DNA from: Trichomonas vaginalis G3
Lineage: Eukaryota > Parabasalia > Trichomonadida > Trichomonadidae
NCBI RefSeq assembly: GCF_026262505.1
Contig: NC_067203.1
Coordinates: 19,573,411-19,637,410 of the forward strand
Direction: 5' to 3'
DNA length: 64,000 nt
Part shown: in pieces, positions 1-8,900 of the stretch
Position numbering within the stretch: position 1 is the first letter of the stretch
How the letters are laid out: each line of letters starts with the position of its first letter
Notes under the pieces: model-generated
What the model was told of the DNA's origin: nothing
What the model saw: only the letters and a program-made list of their open reading frames with translations
The model's database searches: none
Program-made: the position numbers and the translations under genes

Positions 1-472
1 CTATAGATTCCAGAAACTTCCCCGATCAAGCGATGACCACAGTGGTGACATATTCTTTACACGTATGCTTCAAGCTTCTGATTTAGATGGAGTGAATGAA
101 TGCACAGAAGAATACGAGGACTCATTAACTAGACCACTGAATGCAGATGATGGCACGCCATTAGCTAGAACATGGAAAGACCAAACTTCATTCTTATGCA
201 CTATTCCAGTTCAACGTGATGGAGCGGGTATATTCTTTGATGGATTAGAAACTTTCAACTCACAAGTTACAGTACAAGTGAAAGCTTATCCAATCATTCA
301 GGGTGAAAATGACACTTACTGTTCAAAGGTGACAAATCCTCCTCAGGTTTGGTTTACTAGGACTACATATTGGACATGGACACCGGACGAAGGTTTGAAA
401 TATCATCCAACAGGTACACCACCACAGTATAGAAGTTCATATGATGAAATATTGATGAATAGAAATGTTTAA
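1..472 (+). CDS. Major capsid protein, C-terminal part (cut by window edge)
   Basis: This is the last quarter of the capsid-type protein seen full length (546 residues) at 57,903-59,543, with near-identical sequence. It ends in the same Trp-rich tail (TYWTWTPDEG). It is the first gene of the morphogenesis block and is followed 24 bp later by the packaging ATPase on the same strand, as in the other copy. The capsid assignment is inferred from size, position and a loose match to the 524-residue protein of element B; no structure comparison was possible. Incomplete at the window edge. Confidence 0.6.
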   Translation, partial: YRFQKLPRSSDDHSGDIFFTRMLQASDLDGVNECTEEYEDSLTRPLNADDGTPLARTWKDQTSFLCTIPVQRDGAGIFFDGLETFNSQVTVQVKAYPIIQGENDTYCSKVTNPPQVWFTRTTYWTWTPDEGLKYHPTGTPPQYRSSYDEILMNRNV

Positions 473-496
473 AATTATAAATTTATTTTTGATTAA

Positions 497-1323
497 ATGG
501 ATTTAAATTCATCCACCCCTTATGAAGAATTAGCAGGAGTATATAATACATACGTAGATGATATGATTAATGAAGCATTGAGTGATAATAGAAATGCTCT
601 ATCTAAGGAAAAATTAATGAAAATTCCATATTCTGAATGTTACTTAAATTCAATCACTGCAGCAATTGGTAAACAAATAAAGGTAAAACATTAACGATAT
701 TAAAACAAATTATCATTATTGCTAACACTTCCCCCTATTCACATGTGTTAATTTATATCAACCGTTCAGGTTCACCTTCAGATGATACATTTGAATCTTT
801 AAAGCATTTAATCAAAATTCCAATTATTTATTTATCACAAGAAGAAGCAGAAGATTATTTAAAAAACTTTTTAATGTATAAAGAATTATATAATACAATC
901 AAGAAGCAAGGATTAGAGGATAAAATTATTGATAAACAACGGGATGAATTATTTGAAACACTTTCTATTTCAAATTTTGATAGAGAATTTTTGCATTCAC
1001 TCATTTTTCTAGATGATGCAGTGAAATCAAAACTAATAACAAATGAGAAATCATATTTTAATCAGTTATTAACTCAATGTCGACACATTCAGTGTTCATT
1101 CTTCATGGCTGTTCAATACTTCAAAGCATTAAGCACAAACATTAAATCAAATCTATCAACCCTTTTCATTTTCAGTGGGTTTAGTCGTCAACAGTTGAAC
1201 GTTATGCTTTATCAAGTGAATTTACCAATGAGCATTAATGAACTTTACACACAATATCAGCAATTAGGTGAACATGGAAAAATAATAGTTGATTTAAATA
1301 AAGGAAGTGTTAAATTTGATTAA
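497..1323 (+). pseudogene. FtsK/HerA-type genome-packaging ATPase (broken)
   Basis: The gene follows the capsid gene directly, the usual order in Polintons. A glycine/lysine-rich GKT-type Walker A region lies about residues 55-70, and a Walker B-like strand ending in two aspartates (LIFLDD) lies near the middle. Family members pump DNA into capsids. The second copy of this gene is at 57,048-57,878. The start ATG follows a T-rich stretch and a TTAAATG context. The gene is broken (one or two breaks). It could be another P-loop NTPase, but the neighbours favour packaging. Confidence 0.6.
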
Positions 1324-1363
1324 CTTTTTATAATTAATTTTTATTTTTTATTTATAATTAAAC

Positions 1364-2261
1364 ATGACAGAAATAGCAAATCTTCTACAGGTTCCATTAA
1401 AACAAGGACAAACAAAAAGGGTGCATATAATAGAACTATGAAAGTTCCTGATGGAATGAAAGAATTAGTTCATATTGTTGCTGGTCTTCAAAAAGATGTT
1501 AAACAAATGAGAAACGTTTTAACATTACCAGAAGCTCAAGCATATGCCAAACGTCAAGGTCCAAATTGGGAAGCACACGAAGCAGACATTACGGGTCCAA
1601 ATGGAAAACCTGATGGTATAAATGAAGTTTTCGTTACTGATGGTCAAGGTAATATTAAAGTCATAAATGGTTATAAATTAACTATACTGATTATCCTAAA
1701 CGTAAAGCATATAATGAACGTTATCCTATGCAATTTGATGAAAATGGAAAAGCTGTTAAACAATACATTGGAGAAGGTGAAAATGGTCCAATTAATTCAT
1801 ACCGTCATAATCCATATTCTTATTTCAATGAAGAATTAAATGCTATTGAAGAGGGACCGGATGGATTACCACGATATTCTAACCAGTTTGATGGTCAATA
1901 TGCAAATATTAGACCTGAAATTTCAGCTAAGAAATTCTTTAAAGTTGCTTTATTCGATCCAGTTTTCGCAAATGTTAAAGATGAACTTAAACAGCAATTC
2001 CAACCAATTATAGTAGCAAGAATTGCATCAGGTGCTTTATCTCAAGCATTCAAAGATTTAATTAAGAAACCATTATATCAGCAACGAGGTTTAACTTATG
2101 ATTTAGTTAAGGAATCAGATAAAAGAAAATTTGAGAAATCAGATGATTATAAGAATGCAATTAATGAATATATTCGGTCTATTAATTACGATGAAACAGC
2201 TAAAAATCAACTTCATGAACAAATACAGGGAATAATAGATTCAAAAGTTCCAGCAAAATAA
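1364..2261 (+). pseudogene. Conserved Maverick A protein of unknown function (broken)
   Basis: Predicted gene of about 298 codons, same strand as the ATPase and 40 bp after it. The start at 1364 is supported by the other copy, whose gene also begins with MTEIANLL (57,007). The middle is rich in Gly, Asn and Asp and carries [12 protein letters not shown], which looks like a surface-loop or calcium-binding-like turn. The C-terminal half is helical and charged. I recognise no family. Position between ATPase and the other virion genes suggests a minor structural protein. It is broken (about one break). Confidence 0.5.
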
Positions 2262-2293
2262 AAGTTTAAATATATTTTTTTATTCGAATATAA

Positions 2294-2962
2294 ATGAGAA
2301 GACGTTTCACTAGTCAAAAGAACACTAACGCAAAAGCAGAGATTACGGTTGGTTATAACGTAAATGATGATAAATCACGAATTATTCAAAATGTTAAAGT
2401 TAATGTTAGCCCTGAATTAACAAGGTCAGCAACTCAACCAAATTTATTAACTCGTGACTTACCGAAAAAGGAGGAGGAGCAAAATAAAGAAGATGGAGAC
2501 CCAATCATTTTATCTGAACCCGGTAAAGAACCTGTTGAAATTCCCACTTATCCAACATACCCCCCGCCTCTTTCATCAAACATCGAGAACCCATATAAAA
2601 TAGACATTAATTCTGAATTAATGAAAATTTACCGTGATATAATAATTAATAATTATGATTCAATAATAAATTTAATTGATCAATCCGGTTTAATTATTTT
2701 ACCTTATGAATCATTAATTCACATTATCGCCATTCTTTGTGATGTTCAAGATTCAGACGTTAAGATTCAATTTTTCATAGATGATGAGGTTTCATGCTGC
2801 GGAACAGTTGCAAAAATAAATCCTATAAAGGATATTAGCACAATTAAGATATCAAAGAACGGAACAACAACTGAACTTCATTTAACATATAATGATATTT
2901 ATAATAAAATAGTTGATGAATATAAAATATCACTTGAAAAATTCTTTGTTAAGGCTATTTAA
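2294..2962 (+). CDS. Conserved Maverick protein with Asp-Glu-x-x-Cys-Cys-Gly motif
   Basis: 222 residues. The N-terminus is basic (MRRRFTSQ), a proline-rich linker lies near residues 80-100 (PTYPTYPPPLSS), and a folded C-terminal domain carries DDEVSCCG at about residue 162. The same motif (PEIECCG) occurs in the matching gene of Maverick B at 36,973-37,577, and a near-identical copy is at 55,403-56,075, so the protein is conserved across both element families. Basic tail plus proline-rich linker suits a virion or DNA-associated protein; that is inference. Its stop shares a TTAA with the convergent next gene. Confidence 0.6.
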   Translation: MRRRFTSQKNTNAKAEITVGYNVNDDKSRIIQNVKVNVSPELTRSATQPNLLTRDLPKKEEEQNKEDGDPIILSEPGKEPVEIPTYPTYPPPLSSNIENPYKIDINSELMKIYRDIIINNYDSIINLIDQSGLIILPYESLIHIIAILCDVQDSDVKIQFFIDDEVSCCGTVAKINPIKDISTIKISKNGTTTELHLTYNDIYNKIVDEYKISLEKFFVKAI

Positions 2963-3438
2963 TATTCAAGCATTAACATTATCGAATAATAATCCTTTGA
3001 ATCATAATCAATAATAATTGACCTTTCACCAGTTTCTATCGTTTGTTTTATTTCTTTTTGTTCCCCACTATCCGGATCGGTCATTGTAATTGTTTTTGTT
3101 ATAGTATCAGCTTTATCTTTAACTTCAATCTTTTTTCCATCGGGATATTTAAACCAAAATTCCAAAAATTCGATATTGTCAATCTGTTCATATTTTAATC
3201 TATCAATTACATTTTTAATACCATCTGAAAATCTTATGAAATGGTCATTATATGGGTTTGATTGAACTAAATTTGAATGAAGTGAAATATAACCTGTTGA
3301 TGAATATGACACTGACTCATATTTTCTGAAAACACTAAAATTTATAACATGAATGAATTTCTTATTCGTTGAATTTATGAATTCTTGAGGTAATCTTATT
3401 CTAGTTTTATTTATCACTGGAAAATAACGCTTTACCAT
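2959..3438 (-). CDS. Conserved Maverick A protein, minor virion candidate
   Basis: About 159 residues if it starts at the ATG at 3438; a longer reading to 3465 would need a TTG start. The N-terminal pattern (RIRLPQEF, then NKKFIHVINF) resembles the opening of the two minor-capsid candidates in Maverick B (34,775-35,653 and 50,512-51,369), where a Pro-x-x-W/F segment is followed by a short EK or NK beta strand. The end is beta-rich and charged. Convergent with the previous gene, divergent from the next. A partial second copy is at 55,214-55,406. Function not known. Confidence 0.5.
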   Translation of the reverse strand: MVKRYFPVINKTRIRLPQEFINSTNKKFIHVINFSVFRKYESVSYSSTGYISLHSNLVQSNPYNDHFIRFSDGIKNVIDRLKYEQIDNIEFLEFWFKYPDGKKIEVKDKADTITKTITMTDPDSGEQKEIKQTIETGERSIIIDYDSKDYYSIMLMLEY

Positions 3439-3458
3439 ATTTTTAATCGTAATAAAAA
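3439..3458. promoter_or_regulatory. 20-bp divergent intergenic promoter
   Basis: Only 20 bases separate the start codons of two divergent genes. Both strands read as a T-rich tract followed closely by ATG, the same arrangement seen upstream of other genes in this element. Two promoters must overlap here, or start within the neighbouring coding region. Confidence 0.45.
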
Positions 3459-4148
3459 ATGTCAATTATCAATATTATTTCGAATAATAACTGTGAATTA
3501 AATTTAACAGTTAGCGGAATTTATAATGTTACTCTCGTTTCTGTGAGTGGTAAATTTAATCCCATTCTTTTAGACCCTTCAGATTATATATCATTTATTA
3601 AAGATGACCTTGAAAAAACGTATGATATGTATATAAATAATGTGATAGCGAAATGGGATATTAACATGATTTTAAGTTATTTAAATGAATCATTTATCGT
3701 ATGGTATGAAGAAAATTTTAAATCAAAACCTGATAAACTTTTTGAACTTGATGAAATAAATAACCTTATTAAATTTCCGCTGAAAATTAAATTTTGTACT
3801 CCTCATCTTCGTTCATTGTTGGGGATATTAAATTTTGAAAAAGATGTTGGGGATGTTTTGTATTCTGACACTGGTTCCAATTTCATTTTAATCAAATGTG
3901 ATAAAGTTAATACCCCAATGAGATTTTCACATCAAACATTAGACCCTAACTCTTACCCATCAATACAAAACATTTTATCCATCAACTTAAACACATTTTC
4001 TTTATCATATCCGTTTCAATTATCCGGGAATTCATTTATTCTTCATTCAAAAGATTTATCAAATATTAAATTTAGAATAACTGACCTATTTGATTATGAT
4101 TTAGAATTTATGAATGAAATATTATGGCAATTTCAAATAGAAAAATAG
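3459..4148 (+). CDS. Penton-like minor capsid candidate
   Basis: 229 residues. The C-terminal part (LSNIKFRITDLFDYDLEF) aligns with the C-terminus of the 269-residue protein of Maverick B (37,775-38,584: LKDMQFRLVDFQGEPVEL). An Arg-x-x-Asp strand followed by a closing hydrophobic strand is typical of minor capsid proteins of polintons and adenovirus-like viruses, as I recall them. It lies just before the fibre gene in both elements, as a penton or vertex protein would. The pairing of the two is seen; the penton role is inferred. Confidence 0.45.
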   Translation: MSIINIISNNNCELNLTVSGIYNVTLVSVSGKFNPILLDPSDYISFIKDDLEKTYDMYINNVIAKWDINMILSYLNESFIVWYEENFKSKPDKLFELDEINNLIKFPLKIKFCTPHLRSLLGILNFEKDVGDVLYSDTGSNFILIKCDKVNTPMRFSHQTLDPNSYPSIQNILSINLNTFSLSYPFQLSGNSFILHSKDLSNIKFRITDLFDYDLEFMNEILWQFQIEK

Positions 4149-4192
4149 CTGATGAGATAACGGATTAAATATTTATTTTTAAATCATAATAA

Positions 4193-5248
4193 ATGATTAA
4201 ACAACAGCAACCACAGCAACTTAAGGCGCAAAGCACCCAGGTCCTTCAGACCATTACATACGCCATATATGCATATAATTCAAAGACGGCAGAACAAACG
4301 CAAAGGTTGAAATATGGAGATTTGGAGATAGTATTGAAAAATGACCGTTTCGAATTCGTTTGCAAGGGTGGTGCAGTGATATCAAATATAAAAGAAATTT
4401 TATTTATGAATTCAAAAATTAAAGGAATAACGGATGATATAACATCAATTCCACCAGAAGAACAGAGATATTACGCATTAAATGCATTTCCTAAAGTTTT
4501 GAAGATTGGAAGATTTAATTTAAATGAGGAATTCATAGAAGGTTTCCTAAATGACATAATGAAGAAAGTGGATAAGGAACAAGTGGTTAGTGAATTAATG
4601 AAAAAGGCAAATTTGGTTTATGTTGATGAAAAAGATAATGAAATTAAAGAAAGGGTTGAATGGTATCATGAATGGACATCGAAGATTTTTAAAACTAAAG
4701 CTGATACAGGATGGGTTTCAGGACGTTTAGACCTTAAAGCAGATAAAACTTATGTTAATGAAAATTATGCAAAGAAGACGGAAGTAAATGATGTGATTAC
4801 AAGCATGAAAAATGAAATACTTCAAACATTATATCCTGTTGGTTCTATTTATACGTCAATGAACTCAACAAATCCAGAAACAGTTTTAGGTTTTGGTACG
4901 TGGAAGCAGATTGTAAATAAATTCTTATACTGTGCTAGATATTCAAAGACGGCAGGAGGTTCGAAGAAAATTAAAGAAGCAAACCTTCCACCGCACACTC
5001 ATACAGGAACTACAAACTTTTCTGGCGACCATAGCCACTCATTAAGAGACCACCCATTATACAACTCAGACTATGAAGTTGGTTATGATGTTTTATCTCC
5101 AGCTTATAACAATTCAGCAAAAAAGGTTTTTCGAAAAACTAAACCAGGAGGAAATCATTCACACACTTTCACAACAAATCCAACAGGCTTGGGTAAAGAT
5201 TATATGCCACCATTTATGACTATGTTCGCATGGTATAGAGTTCAATGA
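4193..5248 (+). CDS. Phage-type fibre protein with C-terminal tip domain
   Basis: 351 residues. The N-terminus is Gln-rich; the middle has a phage-fibre repeat style (RLDLKADKTYVNENYAKK). The C-terminal 140 residues form a tip: YPVGSIYTSMNSTNPETV, then W-K-Q-I, LPPHTHTG, HSH turns and a closing MPPFMTMFAWYRVQ. This matches tail-collagen or short-fibre tips of tailed phages. In DNA, 4814-5017 and 5153-5253 are nearly identical to the end of the fibre gene of Maverick B, while 5018-5152 differs. Likely role: trimeric receptor-binding spike of the virion. Whole. Confidence 0.8.
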   Translation: MIKQQQPQQLKAQSTQVLQTITYAIYAYNSKTAEQTQRLKYGDLEIVLKNDRFEFVCKGGAVISNIKEILFMNSKIKGITDDITSIPPEEQRYYALNAFPKVLKIGRFNLNEEFIEGFLNDIMKKVDKEQVVSELMKKANLVYVDEKDNEIKERVEWYHEWTSKIFKTKADTGWVSGRLDLKADKTYVNENYAKKTEVNDVITSMKNEILQTLYPVGSIYTSMNSTNPETVLGFGTWKQIVNKFLYCARYSKTAGGSKKIKEANLPPHTHTGTTNFSGDHSHSLRDHPLYNSDYEVGYDVLSPAYNNSAKKVFRKTKPGGNHSHTFTTNPTGLGKDYMPPFMTMFAWYRVQ

Positions 5249-5257
5249 ACGCTCAAT

Positions 5258-5293
5258 GTTTGTGAAACAAACTTTAGAACGGACTGAAAGTCC
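5258..5293 (+). terminator. Two small hairpins after the fibre gene
   Basis: Two adjacent perfect 5-bp stems, GTTTG/CAAAC at 5258-5272 and GGACT/AGTCC at 5281-5293, sit right behind the fibre stop. They are the only GC-containing stems in this gap. A role in 3' end formation is a guess. Confidence 0.25.
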
Positions 5294-5343
5294 TGAGCTC
5301 CAAAAGAGTGAACGGCATAATTTAAATTTTTATTTTATCATAA

Positions 5344-5541
5344 ATGACAAAATTAATTAAGCCAACTATTTCTAAATTAATGATACCAATGAAATCATTT
5401 CATGGAGTACTTATCCCAGGTTCTTCACAATTAGCCGGGGCAAGTGTTGTGACTCAAGGTGGAACATTAGTGAATCCATTCGAATTATTAACTAAAGATG
5501 AACTTAATAAAATTTACAACAAAAATATATTAAATCGTTAA
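5344..5541 (+). CDS. Small protein, unknown
   Basis: 65 residues, starting MTKLIKPTISKLM and ending in a helix DELNKIYNKN. The ATG follows a T-rich stretch ending CATAAATG, as at other genes of the element. It has a small hydrophobic centre without a clear membrane segment. The final codons lie inside the left arm of the inverted repeat that bounds the primase-helicase cassette. Function unknown. Confidence 0.4.
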   Translation: MTKLIKPTISKLMIPMKSFHGVLIPGSSQLAGASVVTQGGTLVNPFELLTKDELNKIYNKNILNR

Positions 5542-5660
5542 TGTTTTCAGGTTATTCAATAATTAATTATTTTTGAAGAACTGAAGGGGTCACCAGGTCA
5601 CCAGGTCACCAGGTTACATTAACTTTTCTGAAAAAATGAGACAACATGACATTTTGACAA
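5534..5660. repeat. Left arm of inverted repeat around primase-helicase
   Basis: This is the reverse complement of 8331-8450, near-identical except that the CACCAGGT unit is repeated three times here and about twice on the right. The two arms enclose 5661-8330, essentially the primase-helicase gene and its tandem repeats. Confidence 0.8.
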
Positions 5661-5735
5661 CAACAACAAAAATATGATGCAGTCAAAAAATAAAGTTAGT
5701 TTTAAAATTATTTTTATTTTTTTATTCTTATATAA

Positions 5736-8050
5736 ATGACAGCAACAAACGACAGCAGCAACTTTATCGTTTCTGATGAAAAAGTTATTGATTCATTAGT
5801 TGAGGAATTAGTTGTGGCAGAAACTAAAACCCTCAACGAAAGAATTGGTGAAAACAAGATTGATTTACATAACTACCTCAAACATGATGGAGGAAGAGGA
5901 AGGAAAACTGGTACGGCTTTATTAGTAAATAAAATATCAAAGTTAACGATTATAGATGTTGATATCAATAAATCTTACAATGATGAACTTAAAGAAACAG
6001 TTAGAAAAGACATTTTATCAAAACTTTCGGATAAAGATGTTATTGTTAAAACCGCTTCAGGAGGTCTTCACATTTATTGTAACACTAATTTCTTCTATGC
6101 AGTTTCGAACAGAATGATTAAATGTTATTCCTGCAATGATTACGATATTGATATCATGACTTCTATTGATGAATCAAAGCGTTCTTTAGTAGTTATGGCT
6201 GATTCAAGAGTTCGCAAGAATGCAACAGAACCAATCAATACATACTCATTCATTCGTGGAAGTTATGATTCAACATTAACTAGAACAGTGAATGATATAT
6301 TAAATGATTTGAATATTAAGGTAAGAGTTGAACAGAAGAATGAAGAAATAAAGAGTATAATGAATGAAAACAAAGATGTAAACATTGACGATAAACTTGC
6401 CCAGAGCATAGTTGATGGTATCTGTGATTTTGAAGTACATAATGACGGTGGAAACATGAATTTAGAAAAAGAAGTTACATTATTCACACTGTTTCAAGCT
6501 ATTAATTCGTTACCTAATCATTTAATTAATGAAGCATACGATAACGTTTATAACTTCTGCAGTTTAACAGAAAATGCAAAAAGTAATTTTGAAAAAGCAC
6601 GTAGTAGATATGCACATTTAATGACTTCTCCATTTGTTTTAGTGAAGATTCTAAAACTATATCAAAAGGAATATTATGATGAATACGTTTTACCTTTATT
6701 ACGTAAGCCAAAAATAACATTTGATATAAAACTTGATGACTCGTTTTTGATAACAGATATTAGACGCAAGGCTGAAAATCATCAGTATAAAAACAGTTCT
6801 GAAGTAATTGAGGATTTATCACGTGTAATCCGTTTGTAGATTGTGGAAACAAATATTCATTCAAAAGGACTATAATATCCACGACAAAATGAATCAAATA
6901 TCATTCGTTCTTCAATCAAACATGAAAGAGTCACTCAAAATGATTAAATTATTTAAAGAAGAAGGTAAAAACAATAACAGCATGGGATGTACTACTAAAT
7001 CAATTATCCTCATTAACCGTTAAGGGTGTTTGCTTTAAATCTGATTCCCCTGATGTTTTCTCAACGTTTCAAGGTTATAAATACAACATTCTCGAAAAGC
7101 CTGATTACTCAAAAATTGAGATGTTTATGAATTTCATTAAAGAAGCCATTTGTGATAATAACGATGAAGTGTATAAATACCTACTCGGCTGGATTGCATC
7201 AATGATTCAACATCCTGGAATCAAGAATGAAACAGCAATTATTTTGAAAGGACTTCAGGGAACAGGTAAAAACAGATTCACAGACATTATTTCTGAACTT
7301 CTCGCCGGTTATTCATGTAAAAACATTACCGAAATAAGTGAGCTAACGGGTAATTTCAACTCAGTTGTTGAAAATAAAATGTTTCTTGTACTTAATGAAC
7401 TCAAGAATGTTGGTGAAGACAGACTTGCAAACTTCAACGCTTTGAAATCAATTATTACGGATAATGAGATTAGAATTAATGAAAAGAATCAACCCAGAAG
7501 AACAGCACAGAACGTTGCAAACTTCATTTTCGTAACAAATAACGTTTACCCTGTCAAAATTGAAGTTGGAGATAGAAGATATGTAGTTTTAAGAGTTAAT
7601 GGTAAATTCAAGGGTCAATTTGATTACTTCAAGAATTTGATGAATTCATGCACAAAGGAATTTTATGATAATTTACTGACGTATTTTATCAATTACGACC
7701 TTTCATCATTTAATGTACGAATCATTCCGATGACTGAAGCCAAACAAGATTTAATAGAATTATCAACAAATCCTTTAGATGTATGGATAAATACACATTA
7801 TGATGAATTGTGTGCAGGTATGATGTGTAAAAATGCTCTATTCTGCAAACCATCAGACATGAAAGACAAGAATTTCCAAATGAGCATTAAAGATAAATGT
7901 GATAGGAAACAAAGAAAAATAGATGGTAAACAGACGTGGTATTATGTTTTGAAAGAAGAAATGAAAGGATTATATAAACAGGTTGAACCAAACGATAATG
8001 AGGATTCATTTACTGATGATGATGAAATACCTGTAAATGAAGCTTTATAA
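5736..8050 (+). pseudogene. Primase-polymerase / SF3 helicase (broken)
   Basis: The N-terminal part looks like an archaeo-eukaryotic primase: a TIIDVDIN metal-binding strand near residue 70, TASGGLHIYC near residue 110, and a later YDIDIM strand. The C-terminal part is an SF3/D5-like helicase with Walker A GLQGTGKNRF, Walker B MFLVLNEL and a later FIFVTNN strand. Together these prime and unwind DNA for replication. Such an enzyme is unexpected beside a protein-primed PolB. The whole gene lies between inverted repeats, so it may be a cassette that moved in. It is broken (about one break). Confidence 0.7.
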
Positions 8051-8071
8051 AGTATGATTGGAATTTATTTT

Positions 8072-8415
8072 TGCCTTCCTCATGAATCCCCCATGTTGTC
8101 AAAATGTCATGTTGTCTCATTTTTTCAGAAAAGTTAATGTAACCTGGTGACCTGGTGACACCTTCAGTTCTTCAAAAAAGCTTCATAAATGCCTTCCTCA
8201 TGAATCCCCCATGTTGTCAAAATGTCATGTTGTCTCATTTTTTCAGAAAAGTTAATGTAACCTGGTGACCTGGTGACACCTTCAGTTCTTCAAAAAAGCT
8301 TCATAAATGCCTTCCTCATGAATCCCCCATGTTGTCAAAATGTCATGTTGTCTCATTTTTTCAGAAAAGTTAATGTAACCTGGTGACCTGGTGACACCTT
8401 CAGTTCTTCAAAAAT
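8072..8415. repeat. Tandem repeat, 118-bp unit, about 3 copies
   Basis: Units begin at 8072, 8190 and 8308 with TGCCTTCCTCATGAATCC and are practically identical. Each unit contains TGTTGTCAAAATGTCATG and CCTGGTGACCTGGTGAC. The last unit runs into the right arm of the inverted repeat. Near-identity of the units indicates recent expansion. Confidence 0.85.
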
Positions 8416-8450
8416 AATTAATTATTGAATAACCTGAAACCATTAACGAT
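8331..8450. repeat. Right arm of inverted repeat around primase-helicase
   Basis: Reverse complement of 5534-5660. The outer edge (CCATTAACGAT) mirrors the left outer edge ATCGTTAATG. The arm includes most of one 118-bp tandem unit. Confidence 0.8.
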
Positions 8451-8485
8451 AAAATAACTGATAACAAAATTTTAGTTTTATATAA

Positions 8486-8611
8486 ATGGATACCCCACAA
8501 GCTCAAAATTTACCACGAATCATAACAAGGGAGGAAATGATAAAAATGATGCAAGAACAAATTAAAAAACAACAAACCACGAAAACCGAGAAGATGAGGA
8601 ATAAAAATTAA
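8486..8611 (+). CDS. Tiny basic protein, unknown (41 aa)
   Basis: A 41-residue reading frame beginning MDTPQAQNLPRI and ending in a Lys/Gln-rich helix. The ATG follows TTTTATATAA, the best version of the element's start context, which is why I accept so short a gene. It converges on the next gene and shares a TTAA at the stops. Function unknown. Confidence 0.35.
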   Translation: MDTPQAQNLPRIITREEMIKMMQEQIKKQQTTKTEKMRNKN

Positions 8612-8880
8612 ATTTGGATTGAGTTTAAAAATTCATCTTTATTAAATTCATCTCTTCCAATCAATTTATTTATTCTATTAAATTCTTTTATTTTTGCTTC
8701 ACTCAGTTTAAGGATTGAACGGTAAGTTTCTAATTTTTCGATTATTTCTTTCTTCTCTTTATCGTTTTCAGCCCCACCGCATTGCGGCTTCTTTTTGTAA
8801 TAGCATATTTTTGATTTAATTTTGTTTAGTTTCTTTTTATATTCATCGTCAGGACTCTTGGATGCTTTGTTGTCACTCAT
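8608..8880 (-). CDS. Small basic helical protein, unknown
   Basis: 90 residues, Lys-rich, mainly helical, with KICYYKKKPQCGG near the middle and a long charged helix after it. The coding DNA contains a GC-rich hairpin (CCGCATTGCGG at 8777-8787) that stands out from the AT-rich surroundings. It lies just downstream of the integrase on the same strand. No family recognised. Confidence 0.5.
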   Translation of the reverse strand: MSDNKASKSPDDEYKKKLNKIKSKICYYKKKPQCGGAENDKEKKEIIEKLETYRSILKLSEAKIKEFNRINKLIGRDEFNKDEFLNSIQI

Positions 8881-8900
8881 TTCTTACGAAATAAAAAAAA

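Noticed and set aside
5560-5640. Origin of replication at the CACCAGGT iterons
   Set aside because: Three short direct repeats near a helicase gene are suggestive, but they are part of the inverted repeat and nothing else marks an origin; kept as a possibility in the cassette finding.
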